DNA from: JACJXF01 sp964349045
GTDB lineage: Bacteria; Bacteroidota; Bacteroidia; Bacteroidales; GCA-2748055
Direction of reading: 5' to 3'
Assembly (NCBI GenBank): GCA_964349045.1
Contig: CAYGFI010000055.1
Location: 1 to 25,669 of the forward strand
Length of the DNA stretch: 25,669 nt
The translations under genes and the position numbers were made by a program. The notes under the pieces are model-generated. The model did not search any database. It was not told the origin of the DNA and saw only the letters and a program-made list of their open reading frames with translations. Position 1 is the first letter of the stretch, and each line of letters opens with the position of its first letter. Shown here in pieces: positions 9,393 through 17,462 of this stretch.

Positions 9393-10412
9393 ATGAAAAA
9401 ATCCGATCTTTTAAAAGACCTGATAAAACACATTGACATCACCTCTTTCGATTCTACTCCTATAATCAATTCGATGAGGGATATGTCGTTCACTTCGCGT
9501 GACACGGCAAATGCAGCCGATATCTTAAACAGGATGATCAGTGATAAAGATTGTACTATCATGTTGACTCTGGCAGGCAGCACAAGCGCAGGTGGTTGCA
9601 TGCAGGTTTATGCCGATATGATCAGATATAATATGGTTGATGTTATCGTTGCTACCGGTGCATCTATTGTTGATATGGATTTTTTTGAAGCTCTGGGTTT
9701 TAAACATTACAGGGGATCCCAATTTGTGGACGACAAAATACTGAGAAGTCTTTATATCGACCGTATTTATGATACTTATATTGATGAAGAAGAATTGCAG
9801 AATTGTGATCAAACCATTCTTGCAATTGCCAACTCGCTTGATCACAGACCTTATTCCTCCCGTGAATTTATTCGTGAAATGGGAAACTACCTGGTAAAAA
9901 ATGCAAAGAAAAAAGATTCTCTGATACAACTGGCATATGAACATAACGTTCCCATTTTCTGTCCGGCATTCAGCGACAGCAGCGCCGGTTTCGGCCTGGT
10001 AAAACATCAGTGGGATAATCCTGAAAGCCATGTTTCCATCGACTCGGTAAAAGATTTTCTGGAGTTAACCAAAGTAAAACTGGCAGCGAAAACCACCGGT
10101 TTGTTTATGATTGGAGGGGGTGTTCCTAAAAACTTCGCCCAGGATACGGTAGTTTGTGCCGAAATTCTGGGCTTTGAATCACCTATGCATCAGTATGCCG
10201 TTCAAATCACGGTTGCTGATGTTCGTGATGGGGCCTGCTCCAGCTCGACCCTCAAAGAAGCTTCTTCGTGGGGAAAAGTAGAAACTATTTATGAGCAGAT
10301 GGTTTACGCGGAAGCCACCTCGGTATTACCTCTGATCGTAAGCTATTGCTATCATAAAAAATCCTGGCATAAAAGAGACCGGCGGGAGTGCGCTAAAATT
10401 TTTGCAAAATAA
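9393..10412 (+). CDS. Deoxyhypusine-synthase-like protein
   Basis: This 339-residue protein is homologous to deoxyhypusine synthase, the NAD-dependent enzyme that moves the aminobutyl group of spermidine to a lysine of eIF5A in eukaryotes and archaea. Seen here are LTLAGSTSAGG, VDVIVATGASIVDMD, MIGGGVPKN and SSWGKV. The lysine in the last motif (Lys295) aligns with the catalytic lysine in the human enzyme's VSWGK segment. Bacteria lack eIF5A. Bacterial homologues are therefore thought to act on small polyamines, for example making homospermidine or spermidine-like products, but the product here cannot be read from sequence. It leads an operon with a small outer-membrane-like protein and a PLP enzyme. 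No polyamine gene such as an arginine decarboxylase is adjacent. Confidence 0.88.
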   Translation: MKKSDLLKDLIKHIDITSFDSTPIINSMRDMSFTSRDTANAADILNRMISDKDCTIMLTLAGSTSAGGCMQVYADMIRYNMVDVIVATGASIVDMDFFEALGFKHYRGSQFVDDKILRSLYIDRIYDTYIDEEELQNCDQTILAIANSLDHRPYSSREFIREMGNYLVKNAKKKDSLIQLAYEHNVPIFCPAFSDSSAGFGLVKHQWDNPESHVSIDSVKDFLELTKVKLAAKTTGLFMIGGGVPKNFAQDTVVCAEILGFESPMHQYAVQITVADVRDGACSSSTLKEASSWGKVETIYEQMVYAEATSVLPLIVSYCYHKKSWHKRDRRECAKIFAK

Positions 10413-10438
10413 TTACTTAAACTTAAATTTTAATAAGA

Positions 10439-10900
10439 ATGAAAAAGTTGTTTCTTACCCTGATTCTGTTTTTTTCAATCAGCTCAATTTTAAATGCACA
10501 GGATTATGAAAATGCAATAGGTTTTCGGTTTGGCCTCTCGAATGGGGTGACTTTTAAGCATTTCATTTCCACCAACGATGCAGTTGAAGGCATTCTCACT
10601 ACCCGTTGGGGTGGATTTAACTTAACCGGATTATTCGAAAGGCACACCACTGCTTTTGATACCGATGGTTTATATTTTTTTTACGGTGGAGGCGCTCATA
10701 TTGGATCTTTTAATAATTTATGGTTTACCGACAATAACAGTCATATTGTAATCGGTATAGACGGCATAATCGGCCTTGAATATGTTTTTACCGAAGTCCC
10801 TCTGAATATTTCCATTGACTGGAAGCCGGGTATAAATCTCATCGGGTACACGGGTTTCTGGGGCGATGAACTGGCGTTGTCTCTCAGATATATGTTTTAA
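10439..10900 (+). CDS. Small outer-membrane beta-barrel-like protein
   Basis: A 153-residue protein with a clear Sec signal peptide (MKKLFLTLILFFS, cleavage near NAQ) and an alternating hydrophobic/polar pattern. It ends in LSLRYMF, an aromatic C-terminus typical of outer-membrane barrels. The mature size (about 132 residues) would suit a small barrel of about eight strands. I do not recognise a named family. It sits 26 bases after the DHS-like gene and 9 bases before the dehydratase gene, so it is almost certainly cotranscribed. Its role in that operon is unknown. Confidence 0.75.
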   Translation: MKKLFLTLILFFSISSILNAQDYENAIGFRFGLSNGVTFKHFISTNDAVEGILTTRWGGFNLTGLFERHTTAFDTDGLYFFYGGGAHIGSFNNLWFTDNNSHIVIGIDGIIGLEYVFTEVPLNISIDWKPGINLIGYTGFWGDELALSLRYMF

Positions 10901-10909
10901 TAAAAGAAA

Positions 10910-11860
10910 ATGAGCGAATCTCTTCCGGCTTTTGAAGAAATCAGGTCAGCTGCAGAGCGCATTAATCCTTTTGTCCATAAAACACCCGTTTTACGGTCAA
11001 GCAATATAAACCAGCTTTGCGAGGCTGATTTATATTTCAAATGCGAAAATTTTCAACGCATGGGGGCATTCAAAATGCGAGGCGCCATGAATGCTTTATT
11101 GCAGTTGAATGATTCAGAGAAACAACAAGGAGTCGCCACCCATTCTTCCGGTAACTTTGCACAGGCATTAAGCCTGGCAGCAAAAATATTAAATCTTAAA
11201 GCATATATTGTAATGCCTGATAATTCATCTGAAGTAAAGATGCAGGCAGTTTTAGGTTATGGCGCCGAGATAATTGAATGTGAACCTACCCTAACCGCAA
11301 GGGAAAAAACTCTTCATGAGGTGGTAGCCCGGACGGGGGCACAGTTTATTCATCCTTACAATGATCTCAATGTGATCCTGGGAAATTCTACCGCTGCCCT
11401 GGAACTTTTTATCGAAACTTCTGACCTTGATTATCTTCTGGCTCCGGTTGGAGGGGGCGGATTGATATCAGGGACTGCTCTTGCATCGTATCATCTGAAT
11501 CCTGAATGCAAAGTCATTGGCTGTGAACCTTTCGGCGCTGATGATGCTTACCGTTCCCTCGAAACCGGAATAATTCAACCTTCCATAAATCCGCAAACGA
11601 TTGCCGACGGATTACGTACCTCTTTAGGTGAAATAAATTTCCCCATCATCAGGAAACTGGTTTATAAAATCATAAGAGTTGAAGAAAATGAAATAGTTTC
11701 AGCCATGCGGCTTATATGGGAAAGAATGAAAATAATTATTGAACCTTCCAGCGCTGTTGCTTTCGCCGTTGTACTCAGGGAAAAAGAACTTTTTCGTTCT
11801 TCCCGGACAGGTATCATTCTCTCAGGTGGAAATGTTGACCTGAACCCTTTACCCTTTTGA
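10910..11860 (+). CDS. PLP-dependent threonine/serine dehydratase
   Basis: This is a 316-residue fold-type II PLP enzyme of the threonine dehydratase/serine racemase group. Lys55 in GAFKMRGA is the probable PLP Schiff-base lysine, SSGNFAQA contacts the substrate carboxylate, and the tetraglycine loop GGGG (181-184) binds the cofactor phosphate. The C-terminal SGGNVD is also typical. There is no C-terminal ACT regulatory domain, so it matches the short catabolic or serine-racemase-like form more than biosynthetic IlvA. It starts 9 bases after the barrel gene. The reaction could be deamination of L-threonine or L-serine to 2-oxoacids, serine racemisation, or action on hydroxyaspartate. These subfamilies cannot be separated by eye. 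Confidence 0.88.
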   Translation: MSESLPAFEEIRSAAERINPFVHKTPVLRSSNINQLCEADLYFKCENFQRMGAFKMRGAMNALLQLNDSEKQQGVATHSSGNFAQALSLAAKILNLKAYIVMPDNSSEVKMQAVLGYGAEIIECEPTLTAREKTLHEVVARTGAQFIHPYNDLNVILGNSTAALELFIETSDLDYLLAPVGGGGLISGTALASYHLNPECKVIGCEPFGADDAYRSLETGIIQPSINPQTIADGLRTSLGEINFPIIRKLVYKIIRVEENEIVSAMRLIWERMKIIIEPSSAVAFAVVLREKELFRSSRTGIILSGGNVDLNPLPF

Positions 11861-11908
11861 TTAATTGAGTCAGATTTTTTTACCCGAATGGTCACAAAAA
11901 AGCAGATA

Positions 11909-11941
11909 TTGACATATTTCAACAATAAATTCCTATTTTTG
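11909..11941 (+). promoter_or_regulatory. Probable promoter of the sensor kinase gene
   Basis: TATTTTTG at 11934-11941 matches the TAnnTTTG -7 element, with TTG at 11909-11911 as a possible -33 element (22-base spacer). It lies 31 bases upstream of the kinase start and implies separate transcription from the preceding operon. Confidence 0.55.
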
Positions 11942-11972
11942 ATCTGATTTACAGATTCGCAAAACCACTTAT

Positions 11973-14123
11973 ATGTTGAAGCAAGGGATTATTATCACTT
12001 ATATTTTCCTGCTTATTGTGTTCATAACTTCCTGTGGAGATAAAACGCCTGTTGCAGTTAACCGGGTCTCCGGCAATCCGGAAGCTCAGACTACATTTAA
12101 TGATTTAATAAAATTATTAGACTCATCAACAGGGACGAATGATTCTCTGATTTACTATAATTTTAATAAAGCTAAATCATTATTAGAAGGTGATAGTCAT
12201 CTCCTCCTTTACAGAAAAATGGGAGAGTATTTTTATAACAAAGAAATTCCTGATTCTGCTTTGGTTTATTTCCTTCAGGGTCTTGAAATAGCAAAAAAAA
12301 CTAAAAATATTTATTATACATCTGTTTTCCATATGATGTGCGGCTCTGTATACACCATTACTTCAGATTTTGAGCCTGCACTGGTGGAACTTAAAGCAGC
12401 ACACAATATTTCAACAACACTTGATTCATTTCGCTTACAGATCAGGACATCCAGAAATCTCGGTAATGTTTACTGGAACATGGGCAATTACGACCGGGCT
12501 CTGGATTATTATTTAATCTCCCTCGATATCAGTAGGAAAACAGGCAATGAACTTGGAATAGCTTCTGCACTTAATAATATCGGTAATGTTTACCAGGAGG
12601 TTAAAAATTATAATCGGGCAATTGATTATTATAAACAATCAGAAGCCATTGCTGAAGCTAATGGTTTTGAACGTATTATTGCTATTTCAAATAATAACCT
12701 CGGAGATGTTTTTTCTATAAAAAGAGATTACGACAGTGCACTTTATTATTTCACAAAAGCCCTTGAACAGGTTAAACAGGATTATTCAAGATTTGATGCC
12801 GGAATATATATAGGAAACCTTGCAGATTTATACCTGAAAACCGATTCGCTTGACAAGTCGAAACATTATTTTCTTGAATCACTCAGTTATGCCAGTGAAA
12901 CCGGCGATAAAACCGGTATAGCCAGTTGCAATCTTGGCCTGGCTGAAGTTCATTTAAAGGAAAAGAATTTTGAAAAAGCGAAAGAATATCTTAATAAAGG
13001 TACAGAAATAAGTGAAGAAATCGGCTCATTTAAGCTTATGGCGTATGCTTACCAGCTAAATTCCATGTTTTATCTTCAAAAGAATGATTTTCCAAATTCT
13101 CATCTTTTTCTTACCAGACAAATGGCTGTAAAAGATAGCATTTACTCCCTCGAAAACGGTGAAAATGTTGCCCGACTTGAAAATCAGTACCAGAAAGTCC
13201 AGAACATAAAGCAAATAGAACTGCTGAAAGAAAAACAGAAGAGTTTTCTATATCTTTCAATTTTAGGATTTTCTGCTTTTGTAACGATTTCCCTGCTCAT
13301 TTTCATTGCCTATCGTCAGAAAACAAAAACAAATTTATTACTCAACGAAAAAAATATGCAGATTGAGGCCAGCAGGGTAATACTTGAAGATAAAAACCAA
13401 CAGCTTATAAAATCCCAGGAACAACTAAACCGAGTTAATAAAAGTAAAGATGATTTCCTGACAATTATTTCTCACGATTTAAAAAACCCACTTAGCTCGA
13501 TTCGTGGATTTACAGAACTCCTCCTCCGATCGTATGACACATTTACGGACGATCAGAGGAAAGCATTCCTGCATGAAGTGTTCGACTCGATCGAGAATAT
13601 CAGCCTTTTAATAAACAATATTCTGTATTGGGTAAAATCACAAACCGATGGAATTCAATTCAAACCGGTAGAGTTCAATCTCTTAAAACGCATCAACGAA
13701 AATATTTCCATTTATCGCCTGATGCTAAATAATAAGGGAATACAGCTTGAAAACAAAATTCCCGATAATATCAATGTTCTTGCGGATTGCAACGTCTTCG
13801 ATATGATACTCAGAAATATCCTGTCTAACGCCTTGAAATTTACTCCGGCCCAGGGAAAAATTGCGATCAACTGTAAGCAAACAGAACAAAAAATCAGAAT
13901 ATCAGTATCAGATACAGGTATCGGAATCCCTGAGGATAAACTCAGGGTCATTCTCAGTCGTAAAGAGCAGTACAGCACAACCGGAACCAGTCATGAACAA
14001 GGTACCGGACTTGGGCTGGGACTTATCTACCAGTTTGTTGAACAAACGGGGGGTAACTTTAAAATTGAATCGGCGCCCGGAAAAGGAACTACCATAAGCT
14101 TTACACTCAATGTTGTAAGCTGA
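11973..14123 (+). CDS. TPR-containing sensor histidine kinase
   Basis: A 716-residue membrane sensor kinase. The N-terminus has a lipoprotein-like signal (FITSC, Cys21). A long array of tetratricopeptide repeats follows (about 60-400; for example NLGNVYWNMGNYDRALDYY and NNIGNVYQEVKNYNRAIDYY), probably periplasmic. One transmembrane helix lies at about 424-447, followed by a coiled coil. The HisKA domain has the phospho-acceptor His501 in ISHDLKNP. The HATPase domain has N-box NILSNALKF, G1 DTGIGIP and G2 GTGLGLGL. There is no receiver domain and no response-regulator gene beside it, so it is an orphan kinase within this window. TPR-HisKA fusions are common in Bacteroidota. The input signal and partner cannot be predicted. 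The gene ends in a convergent intergenic region. Confidence 0.93.
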   Translation: MLKQGIIITYIFLLIVFITSCGDKTPVAVNRVSGNPEAQTTFNDLIKLLDSSTGTNDSLIYYNFNKAKSLLEGDSHLLLYRKMGEYFYNKEIPDSALVYFLQGLEIAKKTKNIYYTSVFHMMCGSVYTITSDFEPALVELKAAHNISTTLDSFRLQIRTSRNLGNVYWNMGNYDRALDYYLISLDISRKTGNELGIASALNNIGNVYQEVKNYNRAIDYYKQSEAIAEANGFERIIAISNNNLGDVFSIKRDYDSALYYFTKALEQVKQDYSRFDAGIYIGNLADLYLKTDSLDKSKHYFLESLSYASETGDKTGIASCNLGLAEVHLKEKNFEKAKEYLNKGTEISEEIGSFKLMAYAYQLNSMFYLQKNDFPNSHLFLTRQMAVKDSIYSLENGENVARLENQYQKVQNIKQIELLKEKQKSFLYLSILGFSAFVTISLLIFIAYRQKTKTNLLLNEKNMQIEASRVILEDKNQQLIKSQEQLNRVNKSKDDFLTIISHDLKNPLSSIRGFTELLLRSYDTFTDDQRKAFLHEVFDSIENISLLINNILYWVKSQTDGIQFKPVEFNLLKRINENISIYRLMLNNKGIQLENKIPDNINVLADCNVFDMILRNILSNALKFTPAQGKIAINCKQTEQKIRISVSDTGIGIPEDKLRVILSRKEQYSTTGTSHEQGTGLGLGLIYQFVEQTGGNFKIESAPGKGTTISFTLNVVS

Positions 14124-14145
14124 TTGATGAACCGTGTAATTTTTT

Positions 14146-14209
14146 AAATATTCACCCAATATTTTGTTGAAGGGGATTGTAAAATAAACACGAATACATT
14201 AATGTATTC
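14146..14209. terminator. Convergent intergenic palindromes
   Basis: Two inverted repeats lie between convergent genes. AAATATT-CACCC-AATATTT occupies 14146-14164, and a perfect 18-bp palindrome, GAATACATTAATGTATTC, occupies 14192-14209. A third weak stem (CTGCC/GGCAG) is at 14209-14226. The position suggests bidirectional termination, but the stems are AT-rich and lack strong T-runs. Confidence 0.4.
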
Positions 14210-14262
14210 TGCCATTCTTTGGGCAGGATTTAATAATCAGAGGATTTTGCTTTAAATTAATG

Positions 14263-15024
14263 TTACTCGTAAAGGTTTTTTATATCACTTTTGGCTAAAT
14301 TCATTAAGAGTCCGGCAACTTTTTCAGTTACGGCTTTAAAATAAAACCAACCCTTTTCCCGTGTAGATAAAGCCGGATTACCAATGCCGGTATCTTCAGA
14401 AATCTTCGACCAACGTCTTTCCGCCCATGCCCATCCTTCTGATAATTCTTTAATTTTAAATTTTTTCTCTTTCCCTTCACCGGCATTTGATAATGGTAAC
14501 ACATATTGAGGAGCTAAATACAACATTAAGCTTGTTTCCATTTCATCCGCATGGTCACCTGAATTTTCAAAAAAATCACTTTTTTTAACTGATTGGTACC
14601 AGTTACAGCATGATAAGAACATTTCCGGAAATTTAAGACCCAGTTCCCTGATTAATGGTTTGAAATCGTTTCCTCCATGACTGTTTAAGATCAAAAGTTT
14701 AAAAATCCCGTGCCGGTTAAGTCCTTCGATTATATCAGAAAGAATGGATAATTGAGTACTTGGGTAAATGTTTATATCGAGGCGGATATCAGACTGTCCG
14801 GTATTAACTCCAAAAGGTACAGAAGGTAAAACAATTAATTTTGCGCCCTTCTCCCATGCAATTTTTGCAGATTCCGCTGCGATATAATCGGCTTCTAAAG
14901 TATCAGTGCCATAGGGTAAATGATAATTATGAGCTTCAGTAGCCCCCCAGGGAAGAATTGCCAGATCGATTTCAGCAACTTTAATGTTTTTCCAGTTTGT
15001 TTCAGCCAGGATATATGGTCTCAT
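14263..15024 (-). CDS. Creatininase-family metal-dependent amidohydrolase
   Basis: This 253-residue protein belongs to the creatininase/formamide-amidohydrolase family, dinuclear-metal enzymes that open cyclic amides or cleave formamides. Metal-ligand motifs are present: GATEAHNYHLPYGTD (Glu30, His32, Asp41), LNSHGGND, and GDHADEMETS with the later ligand glutamate. No signal peptide is seen, so it is probably cytoplasmic. Length is normal for the family. It starts 10 bases after the RraA-family stop, so the two form an operon. Creatinine itself is an unlikely substrate, because family members in Bacteroidota and Planctomycetes are mostly uncharacterised and occur beside sugar-acid genes. The partner RraA gene hints at a sugar- or sugar-acid-related role, which is inference. 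Confidence 0.87.
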   Translation of the reverse strand: MRPYILAETNWKNIKVAEIDLAILPWGATEAHNYHLPYGTDTLEADYIAAESAKIAWEKGAKLIVLPSVPFGVNTGQSDIRLDINIYPSTQLSILSDIIEGLNRHGIFKLLILNSHGGNDFKPLIRELGLKFPEMFLSCCNWYQSVKKSDFFENSGDHADEMETSLMLYLAPQYVLPLSNAGEGKEKKFKIKELSEGWAWAERRWSKISEDTGIGNPALSTREKGWFYFKAVTEKVAGLLMNLAKSDIKNLYE

Positions 15025-15034
15025 TATATCGATT

Positions 15035-15823
15035 TTATTTAACTGTATTGTCCAAAGGTTTATTTAACTGTTCGTATAATCCTTTTCTTCCTGCCTTATC
15101 CCCGGTTAAAATTTTATGCGCGTACTCAGCAACTTTAGTTGCATATTCCCGGGGAACCACGATTACTCCATCGCTATCTGCGATAATCACATCTCCCTTT
15201 CGAACCAATACTCCTCCTACGGAAACTGGCTTATTAACACTTTCCAGTTCATTTCTTCCCGGCCGGATTCCTCTTCCCCTTTGTAAAGGGTCAATATAAA
15301 TTGGAATTTTTTGCAGAATTAATTCGTCAATATCCCTGATTCCCCCGTTTGAAACTATCCCTCTTGCTCCTTTTGCATACCACATAAGCCCGTTAAACGA
15401 GCCTACTGAAACAACATCCCCGCTTCCCTGGCAATCGATAACAACTACGCTTCCCTTTGTAACAGAATCGCCAAAAGTTTCAGGTGAAATGGTATTATAC
15501 CAATTCCCCTCCCAGCTTTTATAATCAGCTTCGGTCATTGGATTGTTTACCACCTTATTGGTAGGCACATACCTTGCCGTAATTGCAATACCGCAGAATC
15601 TGTGAGAAAAGTCGGTAATATCTCTCCATAGCGGCTGAATTCGTTGATCCATCAATCCGGCATCACGCAATCCAACGAAATCCATTCCATCCGAAACATC
15701 TGCAACTCGTAAACCATCATAAAGACTAAGTATTTCGGCATCTGTTAATTTAGATTCCCTCTGTGAGAAGGAATTTCCAGATGCCATTAGCAGGAGAGCT
15801 AATAAAATTTTAATTTTTTTCAT
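15035..15823 (-). CDS. RraA-family protein with signal peptide
   Basis: This 262-residue protein belongs to the RraA/HMG-aldolase-like family. Characterised members are 4-hydroxy-4-methyl-2-oxoglutarate or oxaloacetate-type aldolases/decarboxylases, and E. coli RraA inhibits RNase E. Seen are VVIDCQGSGDVVSVGSFNG, then GIVSNGGIRDIDEL with Arg163-Asp164 (the family's substrate- and metal-binding pair), RGRGIRPGRNE and DVIIADSDGVIVVP. The N-terminus is a Sec signal peptide (MKKIKILLALLLMASG, cleavage near FSQ), so it is predicted to be exported, unlike the classical cytoplasmic members. It is the first gene of a pair with the creatininase-family gene. A palindrome 42 bases upstream may be its operator. 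The substrate is unknown. Confidence 0.87.
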   Translation of the reverse strand: MKKIKILLALLLMASGNSFSQRESKLTDAEILSLYDGLRVADVSDGMDFVGLRDAGLMDQRIQPLWRDITDFSHRFCGIAITARYVPTNKVVNNPMTEADYKSWEGNWYNTISPETFGDSVTKGSVVVIDCQGSGDVVSVGSFNGLMWYAKGARGIVSNGGIRDIDELILQKIPIYIDPLQRGRGIRPGRNELESVNKPVSVGGVLVRKGDVIIADSDGVIVVPREYATKVAEYAHKILTGDKAGRKGLYEQLNKPLDNTVK

Positions 15824-15864
15824 GCCAGTAGGATTTAGTTAGAGAAGTATAAAAATAGTCATTC

Positions 15865-15879
15865 TTCACAAGTTGTGAA
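15865..15879. promoter_or_regulatory. 7-1-7 palindrome, possible operator
   Basis: The perfect inverted repeat TTCACAA-G-TTGTGAA lies 42 bases upstream of the RraA-family start codon. A short, perfectly symmetric site in a promoter region suits a dimeric repressor or activator. No matching regulator is adjacent; the DeoR gene is about 9 kb away. No second copy was noticed in the window by eye. Confidence 0.45.
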
Positions 15880-15934
15880 ACAAAAACTTAAATAATACCA
15901 AACAGGATGATTTTACTGAAGCAAGACCTTTTAC

Positions 15935-16090
15935 TTATTTTTCCTGAAAGCAAATGTATGGACCTGTCAACTGTTTATCAATAAATACAGCCACTCCTGC
16001 ATCTTTTGCACCAGGCCAATTATCAACGGGAACAATCTGATCTACAATCGCCTCAAGTAGTTTTGCCTCTTCATCGGTAAAAAAAGCCAT
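15935..16090 (-). pseudogene. Remnant of gluconate 2-dehydrogenase subunit 3
   Basis: A 51-codon open frame begins MAFFTDEEAKLLEAIVDQIV and then reads PGAKDAGVAVFIDKQLTGPY. This matches the conserved core of the gluconate 2-dehydrogenase subunit 3 family (FFT-EE-LLEAI-D-IIP, G-A-EAG-FID-QL-GPY). Intact family members are about 180-240 residues, usually with an export signal before this core. Here nothing recognisable precedes the ATG, where an in-frame TAA lies a few codons upstream. A TAA also follows GPYICFQEK. Beyond that stop the same frame reads VKGLASVKSS, which resembles the family's GL segment, so the stop may be a nonsense mutation. No large catalytic subunit is nearby. I call it a decayed fragment. 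Confidence 0.7.
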
Positions 16091-16161
16091 TGAGAGATAT
16101 ACTTAAGATTCCCGCATTGAGATAATACGAGGATGCCGTACAAAATCCATTTTAATGGTCG

Positions 16162-16223
16162 GATGGAACCTCCATATTTTTGTTAAAACATGTTTTCGTT
16201 TGACAAGACATGGAGGTTTCATC
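16162..16223. repeat. Imperfect inverted repeat downstream of DUF4432 gene
   Basis: Two 14-base arms, GATGGAACCTCCAT (16162-16175) and ATGGAGGTTTCATC (16210-16223), are inverted copies with one mismatch, separated by 34 bases. The spacer contains the perfect 12-bp palindrome AAAACATGTTTT (16185-16196). The structure begins about 20 bases after the stop of the last gene of the eight-gene run, so it may be the operon's 3' end structure. It could also be a leftover of a small mobile element. No T-run follows. Confidence 0.45.
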
Positions 16224-16243
16224 ATAACAAAATTATTTATCAG

Positions 16244-17449
16244 TTAAGTTCCAGCAAAACATTTCCTTTGGATAGTATAGGTATTTATTACTTCTTTAAG
16301 ATCATTTAATTCCTTTCCCTCAAGAAATTTAAAATTAATCCGAACCACTTTTTCTTCACCAGGTTTCAGTATTGGGATATAATTTACTGATTCATCTGTA
16401 TTCCCATTGTGATCCAAAGGGTTTGATCCGATCTCAATTCCCATCCCGTCCCAGTTTTTATGTAATATAGAATTACCATTTCTTAAAGTAAATTCCTTTG
16501 AGTTTTTTCCCCCACAACAGAACCATGTTTGAAAATATGGGGAGGGTGGTACAGAAACAGAAATACCTGTATTATTGGGATAAACTAAAAGTGAATTTAC
16601 CTGATTATCACCCTCAGGAGAATGGGAATGTAAAATTTGTTTATGAATAATTCCTGTCTCAGTCCGGATGCTACCATCAACAGCCGGGTACCAGGTTTCA
16701 ATATCTTCGGGAAAAGGTCCAAAGCCCCGTTCCTGTGCAAAGTGAGACGGAACGAGGTATCGTGCGCCAATCTGAGGCTTCAGAGTAATATGGTAGCCCC
16801 AGCTGGGAACCTGATTTGGCTGACTTATATTTTCAATAACATCTTCAATCCCGAATTTCAAAGAATCTCCCGTGAGAATTAATTTCTTTGTGATCCTGTA
16901 AAGAGATTCTCCCCTTTCATACCATGGGATACTATGGTTTCCGATAAACGTTTTATAGAGAAAAGATGTCTGAATGGAACAAACATCTTCGTTCACATCA
17001 AAATGCACTTCATTTACCGGGATGTTTGAAGTTTCACCATGCAGTGGATATAATTTTCCATCGATAAGGGTTGGCATTCCCCAGTTTTTAAGACCATATA
17101 ATTCAACACCACCTGTAAGGGTTTTCAGGAAAGTGAATCCGGCAGAAGGATTTCCGTTAATAGAGATTTCGTCTGACCATAAATCAATACTTTCAGTATC
17201 AGGTAGTCCAACCGGGGCTTCCCAGAACACAGGTTTTCCATTTATCCATGCCTGCCCGACAGAAAAACCTTTTGAAGGTAACATTTCCACAGCTACATTT
17301 TTACCTGAAACTTTCACGCGGTTAGCAGATGCGGGATCATCTTCAGAATGGAAAACAGTTAACGTGAATCCGTTCTGATGAATTTCATTAAAGGTATTCA
17401 GGGATAAATTCTTTACGCTGAAAGACAGCGGCTTGGAACGTTCAGACAT
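16244..17449 (-). CDS. DUF4432 galactose-mutarotase-like protein
   Basis: This 401-residue protein resembles the DUF4432 group of the aldose-1-epimerase superfamily (beta-sandwich sugar mutarotase fold). Family-like segments include VEMLPSKGFSVGQAWINGKPVFW, LYGLKNWGMPT, YPLHGETSNIPV and SWGYHITLKPQIG. There is no signal peptide, so it is probably cytoplasmic. Members occur in sugar catabolic operons and are thought to interconvert anomers of imported sugars. It starts 14 bases after the permease stop and is the last gene of the eight-gene run. The particular sugar is not revealed by the sequence. Confidence 0.8.
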   Translation of the reverse strand: MSERSKPLSFSVKNLSLNTFNEIHQNGFTLTVFHSEDDPASANRVKVSGKNVAVEMLPSKGFSVGQAWINGKPVFWEAPVGLPDTESIDLWSDEISINGNPSAGFTFLKTLTGGVELYGLKNWGMPTLIDGKLYPLHGETSNIPVNEVHFDVNEDVCSIQTSFLYKTFIGNHSIPWYERGESLYRITKKLILTGDSLKFGIEDVIENISQPNQVPSWGYHITLKPQIGARYLVPSHFAQERGFGPFPEDIETWYPAVDGSIRTETGIIHKQILHSHSPEGDNQVNSLLVYPNNTGISVSVPPSPYFQTWFCCGGKNSKEFTLRNGNSILHKNWDGMGIEIGSNPLDHNGNTDESVNYIPILKPGEEKVVRINFKFLEGKELNDLKEVINTYTIQRKCFAGT

Positions 17450-17462
17450 GTTATTTCCTCAT

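Noticed and set aside
9525..10031. 168-residue open frame antisense to the deoxyhypusine-synthase-like gene
   Set aside because: It lies wholly opposite a well-conserved gene, has no recognisable motif and reads as a codon-bias shadow.
16103..16225. Basic 40-codon frame starting ATGATG on the minus strand
   Set aside because: It overlaps the inverted repeat, shows no recognisable motif or signal, and its composition looks like chance.
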